From Nansenia antarctica (taxonomy: Eukaryota > Chordata > Actinopteri > Argentiniformes > Microstomatidae): DNA of 64,000 bases. The stretch spans positions 1-64,000 of the forward strand of contig CAXDII010000400.1 of assembly GCA_963989245.1 (NCBI GenBank). The letters are read 5' to 3'. Positions 1 through 9,423 of this stretch are shown in pieces (positions within the stretch are counted from its first letter, which is position 1; every line of letters starts with the position of its first letter). The translations under genes and the position numbers were made by a program. Below the pieces are notes generated by a model. It searched no databases. It saw only the letters and a program-made list of their open reading frames with translations, and was not told the origin of the DNA.

Positions 1-138
1 ACATTATAGGATTATTCAACAACAAGTCAAAATGTGCTCGTGAAAGGCAGAAAACAACACTTTGATAGTTTGATATAACTTGAGAACGAATGCAAAAAAC
101 AGTCCACTCTAAGAACAGGCCGCTTGGACACTTTCAGA

Positions 139-168
139 ACAGCTCTGTTAATGACTGAAAACAGCTCT
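139..168 (+). repeat. Internal 22-bp-spaced direct repeat of ACAGCTCT
   Basis: ACAGCTCT occurs at 139-146 and 161-168, 22 bp apart, about two helical turns. It recurs in nearly every monomer of the array (one monomer at 3505 has ACAACTCT; those at 31811, 34229 and 38561 have ACAGCGCT in the first copy). It may be a relic of a shorter ancestral repeat or paired protein contacts; this is inference. Confidence 0.6.
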
Positions 169-201
169 CGAAGAGATTGTCAAAAGAGACTCCGAAAACG
201 A

Positions 202-226
202 AACGTTGATCACTTTTGAGCAAAAG
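202..226 (+). other. Cluster of palindromes and dyad in each monomer
   Basis: Three symmetric elements sit side by side: AACGTT (202-207), TGATCA (207-212) and the 14-bp dyad CTTTTGAGCAAAAG (213-226, six-base arms around AG). Just upstream, CTCT-CGA-AGAG at 165-175 is a further short inverted repeat. The dyad at 213-226 is kept in all monomer types, while TGATCA is lost in gattac variants and AACGTT in the gtcgat and aactttg variants. A role in protein binding or hairpin formation is possible but not shown. Confidence 0.55.
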
Positions 227-813
227 GCTGCACACACGCAATTCAAGTTGCTCTGATTGTCATTTAGAGTTACATTATAGGATTATTCAACAACAAGTCA
301 AAATGTGCTCGTGAAAGGCAGAAAACAACACTTTGATAGTTTGATATAACTTGAGAACGAATGCAAAAAACAGTCCACTCTCAGAACAGGCCGCTTGGAC
401 ACTTTCAGAACAGCTCTGTTAATGACTGAAAACAGCTCTCGAAGAGATTGTCAAAAGAGACTCCGAAAACGAAACGTTGATCACTTTTGAGCAAAAGGCT
501 GCACACACGCAATTCAAGTTGCTCTGATTGTCATTTAGAGTTACATTATAGGATTATTCAACAACAAGTCAAAATGTGCTCGTGAAAGGCAGAAAACAAC
601 ACTTTGATAGTTTGATATAACTTGAGAACGAATGCAAAAAACAGTCCACTCTAAGAACAGGCCGCTTGGACACTTTCAGAACAGCTCTGTTAATGACTGA
701 AAACAGCTCTCGAAGAGATTGTCAAAAGAGACTCTGAAAACGAAACGTTGATCACTTTTGAGCAAAAGGCTGCACACACGCAATTCAAGTTGCTCTGATT
801 GTCATTTAGAGTT

Positions 814-1079
814 ACATTATAGGATTATTCAACAACAAGTCAAAATGTGCTCGTGAAAGGCAGAAAACAACACTTTGATAGTTTGATATAACTTGAGAAC
901 GAATGCAAAAAACAGTCCACTCTCAGGCCGCTTGGACACTTTCAGAACAGCTCTGTTAATGACTGAAAACAGCTCTCGAAGAGATTGTCAAAAGAGACTC
1001 CGAAAACGAAACGTTGATCACTTTTGAGCAAAAGGCTGCACACACGCAATTCAAGTTGCTCTGATTGTCATTTAGAGTT
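814..1079 (+). repeat. 266-bp monomer with 5-bp deletion
   Basis: The sequence reads ctctcaggccgc where others have ctctcagaacaggccgc; five bases are lost between two cag words. It follows a T-variant monomer, as do all six members of the class. Confidence 0.92.
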
Positions 1080-1351
1080 ACATTATAGGATTATTCAACA
1101 ACAAGTCAAAATGTGCTCGTGAAAGGCAGAAAACAACACTTTGATAGTTTGATATAACTTGAGAACGAATGCAAAAAAACAGTCCACTCTCAGAACAGGC
1201 CGCTTGGACACTTTCAGAACAGCTCTGTTAATGACTGAAAACAGCTCTCGAAGAGATTGTCAAAAGAGACTCCGAAAACGAAACGTTGATCACTTTTGAG
1301 CAAAAGGCTGCACACACGCAATTCAAGTTGCTCTGATTGTCATTTAGAGTT
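1080..1351 (+). repeat. 272-bp monomer (seven-A run), class representative
   Basis: The A run at 94 of the unit has seven A. Other members start at 2154, 3505, 7005, 8079, 26996, 50205, 53439, 54513 and 63169. All carry ctcag, so they descend from one event; the one at 3505 also has the private ACAACTCT. Confidence 0.9.
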
Positions 1352-1622
1352 ACATTATAGGATTATTCAACAACAAGTCAAAATGTGCTCGTGAAAGGCA
1401 GAAAACAACACTTTGATAGTTTGATATAACTTGAGAACGAATGCAAAAAACAGTCCACTCTAAGAACAGGCCGCTTGGACACTTTCAGAACAGCTCTGTT
1501 AATGACTGAAAACAGCTCTCGAAGAGATTGTCAAAAGAGACTCCGAAAACGAAACGTTGATCACTTTTGAGCAAAAGGCTGCACACACGCAATTCAAGTT
1601 GCTCTGATTGTCATTTAGAGTT

Positions 1623-1882
1623 ACATTATAGGAGCATTCAGCAACAAGTCAAAATGTGCTCCAGAAAAGCAGAAAACAACACTGATAGAACTTGAGAACG
1701 AATGCAAAAACAGTCCACTCTCAGAACAGGCCGCTTGGACACTTTCAGAACAGCTCTGTTAATGACTGAAAACAGCTCTCGAAGAGATTGTCAAAAGAGA
1801 CTCTGAAAACGAAACGTTGATTACTTTTGAGCAAAAGGCTGCACACACGCAATTCAAGTTGCTCTGATTGTCATTTAGAGTT
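1623..1882 (+). repeat. B-type monomer (260 bp)
   Basis: B type is defined by gagcattcagc at the start, gctccagaaaagc, a net 10-bp loss around 61-77 that removes one TTTGATA word, and five instead of six A. It also has ctctgaa and gattac. Beyond position 100 it is otherwise like A monomers, so the divergence is confined to its first third. Confidence 0.93.
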
Positions 1883-2967
1883 ACATTATAGGATTATTCA
1901 ACAACAAGTCAAAATGTGCTCGTGAAAGGCAGAAAACAACACTTTGATAGTTTGATATAACTTGAGAACGAATGCAAAAAACAGTCCACTCTCAGAACAG
2001 GCCGCTTGGACACTTTCAGAACAGCTCTGTTAATGACTGAAAACAGCTCTCGAAGAGATTGTCAAAAGAGACTCCGAAAACGAAACGTTGATCACTTTTG
2101 AGCAAAAGGCTGCACACACGCAATTCAAGTTGCTCTGATTGTCATTTAGAGTTACATTATAGGATTATTCAACAACAAGTCAAAATGTGCTCGTGAAAGG
2201 CAGAAAACAACACTTTGATAGTTTGATATAACTTGAGAACGAATGCAAAAAAACAGTCCACTCTCAGAACAGGCCGCTTGGACACTTTCAGAACAGCTCT
2301 GTTAATGACTGAAAACAGCTCTCGAAGAGATTGTCAAAAGAGACTCCGAAAACGAAACGTTGATCACTTTTGAGCAAAAGGCTGCACACACGCAATTCAA
2401 GTTGCTCTGATTGTCATTTAGAGTTACATTATAGGATTATTCAACAACAAGTCAAAATGTGCTCGTGAAAGGCAGAAAACAACACTTTGATAGTTTGATA
2501 TAACTTGAGAACGAATGCAAAAAACAGTCCACTCTAAGAACAGGCCGCTTGGACACTTTCAGAACAGCTCTGTTAATGACTGAAAACAGCTCTCGAAGAG
2601 ATTGTCAAAAGAGACTCCGAAAACGAAACGTTGATCACTTTTGAGCAAAAGGCTGCACACACGCAATTCAAGTTGCTCTGATTGTCATTTAGAGTTACAT
2701 TATAGGATTATTCAACAACAAGTCAAAATGTGCTCGTGAAAGGCAGAAAACAACACTTTGATAGTTTGATATAACTTGAGAACGAATGCAAAAAACAGTC
2801 CACTCTAAGAACAGGCCGCTTGGACACTTTCAGAACAGCTCTGTTAATGACTGAAAACAGCTCTCGAAGAGATTGTCAAAAGAGACTCTGAAAACGAAAC
2901 GTTGATCACTTTTGAGCAAAAGGCTGCACACACGCAATTCAAGTTGCTCTGATTGTCATTTAGAGTT

Positions 2968-3233
2968 ACATTATAGGATTATTCAACAACAAGTCAAAAT
3001 GTGCTCGTGAAAGGCAGAAAACAACACTTTGATAGTTTGATATAACTTGAGAACGAATGCAAAAAACAGTCCACTCTCAGGCCGCTTGGACACTTTCAGA
3101 ACAGCTCTGTTAATGACTGAAAACAGCTCTCGAAGAGATTGTCAAAAGAGACTCCGAAAACGAAACGTTGATCACTTTTGAGCAAAAGGCTGCACACACG
3201 CAATTCAAGTTGCTCTGATTGTCATTTAGAGTA
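2968..3233 (+). repeat. 266-bp monomer, ends gagta
   Basis: It has the same 5-bp deletion and ends gagta, like those at 49668 and 52902. Confidence 0.92.
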
Positions 3234-4047
3234 ACATTATAGGATTATTCAACAACAAGTCAAAATGTGCTCGTGAAAGGCAGAAAACAACACTTTGATA
3301 GTTTGATATAACTTGAGAACGAATGCAAAAAACAGTCCACTCTAAGAACAGGCCGCTTGGACACTTTCAGAACAGCTCTGTTAATGACTGAAAACAGCTC
3401 TCGAAGAGATTGTCAAAAGAGACTCCGAAAACGAAACGTTGATCACTTTTGAGCAAAAGGCTGCACACACGCAATTCAAGTTGCTCTGATTGTCATTTAG
3501 AGTTACATTATAGGATTATTCAACAACAAGTCAAAATGTGCTCGTGAAAGGCAGAAAACAACACTTTGATAGTTTGATATAACTTGAGAACGAATGCAAA
3601 AAAACAGTCCACTCTCAGAACAGGCCGCTTGGACACTTTCAGAACAACTCTGTTAATGACTGAAAACAGCTCTCGAAGAGATTGTCAAAAGAGACTCCGA
3701 AAACGAAACGTTGATCACTTTTGAGCAAAAGGCTGCACACACGCAATTCAAGTTGCTCTGATTGTCATTTAGAGTTACATTATAGGATTATTCAACAACA
3801 AGTCAAAATGTGCTCGTGAAAGGCAGAAAACAACACTTTGATAGTTTGATATAACTTGAGAACGAATGCAAAAAACAGTCCACTCTAAGAACAGGCCGCT
3901 TGGACACTTTCAGAACAGCTCTGTTAATGACTGAAAACAGCTCTCGAAGAGATTGTCAAAAGAGACTCCGAAAACGAAACGTTGATCACTTTTGAGCAAA
4001 AGGCTGCACACACGCAATTCAAGTTGCTCTGATTGTCATTTAGAGTT

Positions 4048-4307
4048 ACATTATAGGAGCATTCAGCAACAAGTCAAAATGTGCTCCAGAAAAGCAGAAA
4101 ACAACACTGATAGAACTTGAGAACGAATGCAAAAACAGTCCACTCTCAGAACAGGCCGCTTGGACACTTTCAGAACAGCTCTGTTAATGACTGAAAACAG
4201 CTCTCGAAGAGATTGTCAAAAGAGACTCTGAAAACGAAACGTTGATTACTTTTGAGCAAAAGGCTGCACACACGCAATTCAAGTTGCTCTGATTGTCATT
4301 TAGAGTA
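4048..4307 (+). repeat. B-type monomer ending gagta
   Basis: It has all B marks but ends gagta instead of gagtt. The related string in zone 6 has a B monomer followed two monomers later by one ending gagta, so this may be a fusion after loss of two monomers. Confidence 0.9.
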
Positions 4308-4575
4308 ACATTATAGGATTATTCAACAAGTCAAAATGTGCTCGTGAAAGGCAGAAAACAACACTTTGATAGTTTGATATAACTTGAGAACGAATGCAAA
4401 AAACAGTCCACTCTCAGAACAGGCCGCTTGGACACTTTCAGAACAGCTCTGTTAATGACTGAAAACAGCTCTCGAAGAGATTGTCAAAAGAGACTCCGAA
4501 AACGAAACGTTGATCACTTTTGAGCAAAAGGCTGCACACACGCAATTCAAGTTGCTCTGATTGTCATTTAGAGTT
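4308..4575 (+). repeat. 268-bp monomer (CAA unit lost), class representative
   Basis: The sequence has ttcaacaagtc where others have ttcaacaacaagtc, a loss of one CAA. The other 14 members start at 10237, 12944, 15369, 15637, 18886, 21051, 23487, 35586, 36938, 39918, 41270, 51550, 56140 and 59389. Most sit at fixed places in the HORs, so most are copies of a few slippage events. Confidence 0.9.
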
Positions 4576-5388
4576 ACATTATAGGATTATTCAACAACAA
4601 GTCAAAATGTGCTCGTGAAAGGCAGAAAACAACACTTTGATAGTTTGATATAACTTGAGAACGAATGCAAAAAACAGTCCACTCTAAGAACAGGCCGCTT
4701 GGACACTTTCAGAACAGCTCTGTTAATGACTGAAAACAGCTCTCGAAGAGATTGTCAAAAGAGACTCCGAAAACGAAACGTCGATCACTTTTGAGCAAAA
4801 GAATGCACACACGCAATTCAAGTTGCTCTGATTGTCATTTAGAGTTACATTATAGGATTATTCAACAACAAGTCAAAATGTGCTCGTGAAAGGCAGAAAA
4901 CAACACTTTGATAGTTTGATATAACTTGAGAACGAATGCAAAAAACAGTCCACTCTAAGAACAGGCCGCTTGGACACTTTCAGAACAGCTCTGTTAATGA
5001 CTGAAAACAGCTCTCGAAGAGATTGTCAAAAGAGACTCCGAAAACGAAACGTTGATCACTTTTGAGCAAAAGGCTGCACACACGCAATTCAAGTTGCTCT
5101 GATTGTCATTTAGAGTTACATTATAGGATTATTCAACAACAAGTCAAAATGTGCTCGTGAAAGGCAGAAAACAACACTTTGATAGTTTGATATAACTTGA
5201 GAACGAATGCAAAAAACAGTCCACTCTCAGAACAGGCCGCTTGGACACTTTCAGAACAGCTCTGTTAATGACTGAAAACAGCTCTCGAAGAGATTGTCAA
5301 AAGAGACTCCGAAAACGAAACGTTGATCACTTTTGAGCAAAAGGCTGCACACACGCAATTCAAGTTGCTCTGATTGTCATTTAGAGTT
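4576..5388 (+). repeat. Triad gtcgatc/agaatgc, A, c (zone 1 copy)
   Basis: The first monomer has two linked changes, gtcgatc and aagaatgc, followed by an A and a c-variant monomer. The same 813-bp triad occurs at 42622, 43977, 45874 and 51818; the marker monomer alone is at 47771. Confidence 0.87.
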
Positions 5389-5659
5389 ACGTTATAGGAT
5401 TATTCAACAACAAGTCAAAATGTGCTCGTGAAAGGCAGAAAACAACACTTTGATAGTTTGATATAACTTGAGAACGAATGCAAAAAACAGTCCACTCTAA
5501 GAACAGGCCGCTTGGACACTTTCAGAACAGCTCTGTTAATGACTGAAAACAGCTCTCGAAGAGATTGTCAAAAGAGACTCTGAAAACGAAACGTTGATCA
5601 CTTTTGAGCAAAAGGCTGCACACACGCAATTCAAGTTGCTCTGATTGTCATTTAGAGTT

Positions 5660-5925
5660 ACATTATAGGATTATTCAACAACAAGTCAAAATGTGCTCGT
5701 GAAAGGCAGAAAACAACACTTTGATAGTTTGATATAACTTGAGAACGAATGCAAAAAACAGTCCACTCTCAGGCCGCTTGGACACTTTCAGAACAGCTCT
5801 GTTAATGACTGAAAACAGCTCTCGAAGAGATTGTCAAAAGAGACTCCGAAAACGAAACGTTGATCACTTTTGAGCAAAAGGCTGCACACACGCAATTCAA
5901 GTTGCTCTGATTGTCATTTAGAGTT
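5660..5925 (+). repeat. 266-bp monomer
   Basis: It has the same 5-bp deletion and follows the T-variant monomer that begins acgttatagg (5389). Confidence 0.92.
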
Positions 5926-6738
5926 ACATTATAGGATTATTCAACAACAAGTCAAAATGTGCTCGTGAAAGGCAGAAAACAACACTTTGATAGTTTGATA
6001 TAACTTGAGAACGAATGCAAAAAACAGTCCACTCTAAGAACAGGCCGCTTGGACACTTTCAGAACAGCTCTGTTAATGACTGAAAACAGCTCTCGAAGAG
6101 ATTGTCAAAAGAGACTCCGAAAACGAAACGTTGATCACTTTTGAGCAAAAGGCTGCACACACGCAATTCAAGTTGCTCTGATTGTCATTTAGAGTTACAT
6201 TATAGGATTATTCAACAACAAGTCAAAATGTGCTCGTGAAAGGCAGAAAACAACACTTTGATAGTTTGATATAACTTGAGAACGAATGCAAAAAACAGTC
6301 CACTCTCAGAACAGGCCGCTTGGACACTTTCAGAACAGCTCTGTTAATGACTGAAAACAGCTCTCGAAGAGATTGTCAAAAGAGACTCCGAAAACGAAAC
6401 GTTGATCACTTTTGAGCAAAAGGCTGCACACACGCAATTCAAGTTGCTCTGATTGTCATTTAGAGTTACATTATAGGATTATTCAACAACAAGTCAAAAT
6501 GTGCTCGTGAAAGGCAGAAAACAACACTTTGATAGTTTGATATAACTTGAGAACGAATGCAAAAAACAGTCCACTCTAAGAACAGGCCGCTTGGACACTT
6601 TCAGAACAGCTCTGTTAATGACTGAAAACAGCTCTCGAAGAGATTGTCAAAAGAGACTCTGAAAACGAAACGTTGATCACTTTTGAGCAAAAGGCTGCAC
6701 ACACGCAATTCAAGTTGCTCTGATTGTCATTTAGAGTT

Positions 6739-7004
6739 ACATTATAGGATTATTCAACAACAAGTCAAAATGTGCTCGTGAAAGGCAGAAAACAACACTT
6801 TGATAGTTTGATATAACTTGAGAACGAATGCAAAAAACAGTCCACTCTCAGGCCGCTTGGACACTTTCAGAACAGCTCTGTTAATGACTGAAAACAGCTC
6901 TCGAAGAGATTGTCAAAAGAGACTCCGAAAACGAAACGTTGATCACTTTTGAGCAAAAGGCTGCACACACGCAATTCAAGTTGCTCTGATTGTCATTTAG
7001 AGTT
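6739..7004 (+). repeat. 266-bp monomer
   Basis: It has the same 5-bp deletion and is followed directly by a 7-A monomer, as at 814. Confidence 0.92.
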
Positions 7005-7547
7005 ACATTATAGGATTATTCAACAACAAGTCAAAATGTGCTCGTGAAAGGCAGAAAACAACACTTTGATAGTTTGATATAACTTGAGAACGAATGCAAA
7101 AAAACAGTCCACTCTCAGAACAGGCCGCTTGGACACTTTCAGAACAGCTCTGTTAATGACTGAAAACAGCTCTCGAAGAGATTGTCAAAAGAGACTCCGA
7201 AAACGAAACGTTGATCACTTTTGAGCAAAAGGCTGCACACACGCAATTCAAGTTGCTCTGATTGTCATTTAGAGTTACATTATAGGATTATTCAACAACA
7301 AGTCAAAATGTGCTCGTGAAAGGCAGAAAACAACACTTTGATAGTTTGATATAACTTGAGAACGAATGCAAAAAACAGTCCACTCTAAGAACAGGCCGCT
7401 TGGACACTTTCAGAACAGCTCTGTTAATGACTGAAAACAGCTCTCGAAGAGATTGTCAAAAGAGACTCCGAAAACGAAACGTTGATCACTTTTGAGCAAA
7501 AGGCTGCACACACGCAATTCAAGTTGCTCTGATTGTCATTTAGAGTT

Positions 7548-7807
7548 ACATTATAGGAGCATTCAGCAACAAGTCAAAATGTGCTCCAGAAAAGCAGAAA
7601 ACAACACTGATAGAACTTGAGAACGAATGCAAAAACAGTCCACTCTCAGAACAGGCCGCTTGGACACTTTCAGAACAGCTCTGTTAATGACTGAAAACAG
7701 CTCTCGAAGAGATTGTCAAAAGAGACTCTGAAAACGAAACGTTGATTACTTTTGAGCAAAAGGCTGCACACACGCAATTCAAGTTGCTCTGATTGTCATT
7801 TAGAGTT
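7548..7807 (+). repeat. B-type monomer
   Basis: It shows all B marks with five A, ctctgaa and gattac, and is followed by a c-variant monomer as at 1623. Confidence 0.93.
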
Positions 7808-8621
7808 ACATTATAGGATTATTCAACAACAAGTCAAAATGTGCTCGTGAAAGGCAGAAAACAACACTTTGATAGTTTGATATAACTTGAGAACGAATGC
7901 AAAAAACAGTCCACTCTCAGAACAGGCCGCTTGGACACTTTCAGAACAGCTCTGTTAATGACTGAAAACAGCTCTCGAAGAGATTGTCAAAAGAGACTCC
8001 GAAAACGAAACGTTGATCACTTTTGAGCAAAAGGCTGCACACACGCAATTCAAGTTGCTCTGATTGTCATTTAGAGTTACATTATAGGATTATTCAACAA
8101 CAAGTCAAAATGTGCTCGTGAAAGGCAGAAAACAACACTTTGATAGTTTGATATAACTTGAGAACGAATGCAAAAAAACAGTCCACTCTCAGAACAGGCC
8201 GCTTGGACACTTTCAGAACAGCTCTGTTAATGACTGAAAACAGCTCTCGAAGAGATTGTCAAAAGAGACTCCGAAAACGAAACGTTGATCACTTTTGAGC
8301 AAAAGGCTGCACACACGCAATTCAAGTTGCTCTGATTGTCATTTAGAGTTACATTATAGGATTATTCAACAACAAGTCAAAATGTGCTCGTGAAAGGCAG
8401 AAAACAACACTTTGATAGTTTGATATAACTTGAGAACGAATGCAAAAAACAGTCCACTCTAAGAACAGGCCGCTTGGACACTTTCAGAACAGCTCTGTTA
8501 ATGACTGAAAACAGCTCTCGAAGAGATTGTCAAAAGAGACTCCGAAAACGAAACGTTGATCACTTTTGAGCAAAAGGCTGCACACACGCAATTCAAGTTG
8601 CTCTGATTGTCATTTAGAGTT

Positions 8622-8881
8622 ACATTATAGGAGCATTCAGCAACAAGTCAAAATGTGCTCCAGAAAAGCAGAAAACAACACTGATAGAACTTGAGAACGA
8701 ATGCAAAAACAGTCCACTCTCAGAACAGGCCGCTTGGACACTTTCAGAACAGCTCTGTTAATGACTGAAAACAGCTCTCGAAGAGATTGTCAAAAGAGAC
8801 TCTGAAAACGAAACGTTGATTACTTTTGAGCAAAAGGCTGCACACACGCAATTCAAGTTGCTCTGATTGTCATTTAGAGTT
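8622..8881 (+). repeat. B-type monomer
   Basis: It shows all B marks. It is the second B monomer in a four-monomer repeat (B, c, 7-A, A) that started at 7548; the period is 1074 bp. Confidence 0.93.
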
Positions 8882-9152
8882 ACATTATAGGATTATTCAA
8901 CAACAAGTCAAAATGTGCTCGTGAAAGGCAGAAAACAACACTTTGATAGTTTGATATAACTTGAGAACGAATGCAAAAAACAGTCCACTCTCAGAACAGG
9001 CCGCTTGGACACTTTCAGAACAGCTCTGTTAATGACTGAAAACAGCTCTCGAAGAGATTGTCAAAAGAGACTCCGAAAACGAAACGTTGATCACTTTTGA
9101 GCAAAAGGCTGCACACACGCAATTCAAGTTGCTCTGATTGTCATTTAGAGTT

Positions 9153-9423
9153 ACATTATAGGATTATTCAACAACAAGTCAAAATGTGCTCGTGAAAGGC
9201 AGAAAACAACACTTTGATAGTTTGATATAACTTGAGAACGAATGCAAAAAACAGTCCACTCTAAGAACAGGCCGCTTGGACACTTTCAGAACAGCTCTGT
9301 TAATGACTGAAAACAGCTCTCGAAGAGATTGTCAAAAGAGACTCTGAAAACGAAACGTTGATTACTTTTGAGCAAAAGGCTGTACACACGCAATTCAAGT
9401 TGCTCTGATTGTCATTTAGAGTA
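9153..9423 (+). repeat. Entry monomer with private tgtacac, first copy
   Basis: It carries ctctgaa, gattac, ggctgtacac and a gagta end. The tgtaca change is seen only here and in the monomer at 55056. The offset of 45,903 bp holds for the next five monomers as well. Confidence 0.9.

Larger units (their letters stand above)
1..271 (+). repeat. Reference A-type monomer (271 bp)
   Basis: This first unit matches the majority type and serves as coordinate reference for the other entries. Landmarks: two TTTGATA words at 61-67 and 69-75; a six-A run at 94-99; the a/c variable site in ctaag/ctcag at 111; cCGCttgg at 120-127; ACAGCTCT at 139-146 and again at 161-168; the C/T variable CpG at 193; AACGTT at 202-207 overlapping TGATCA at 207-212; a dyad at 213-226; and a variable CpG at 237-238. 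The choice of phase is arbitrary and implies no biological start. Confidence 0.97.
1..9152 (+). repeat. Zone 1: 34 monomers with mixed B, 266-bp and 7-A types
   Basis: No gene is present. The zone is made of recurring strings of the kind T-variant, 266-bp deletion monomer, 7-A monomer, A monomer, B monomer, c-variant monomer. T-variant monomers starting at 543, 2697, 5389 and 6468 each begin such a string, and each is directly followed by a 266-bp monomer. The string length varies between copies (8, 10, 4 and 10 monomers), so the higher-order unit is irregular. The same monomer order reappears in 49397-55055. Confidence 0.85.

Noticed and set aside
94..99. A-run followed by a dyad as a bacterial terminator
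   Set aside because: The dyad at 213-226 is AT-rich with no T-run after it, and nothing in the window suggests a bacterial genome or a transcribed gene.
157..203. CENP-B box on the - strand (TTCG words at 157-173 and 187-203)
   Set aside because: Both sites have TTCG but lack the required downstream A and CGGG positions of the 17-bp box, so they do not match.
1..271. SINE or tRNA-derived origin of the monomer
   Set aside because: I found no convincing pol III B box (GWTCRANNC) on either strand, no poly-A tail structure and no target-site duplications between units.
1..271. Nucleosome-length unit (about 170 or 340 bp) as in classic alpha-type satellites
   Set aside because: The 271-bp period is not a simple multiple of a usual nucleosome repeat; positioning cannot be inferred from length alone.
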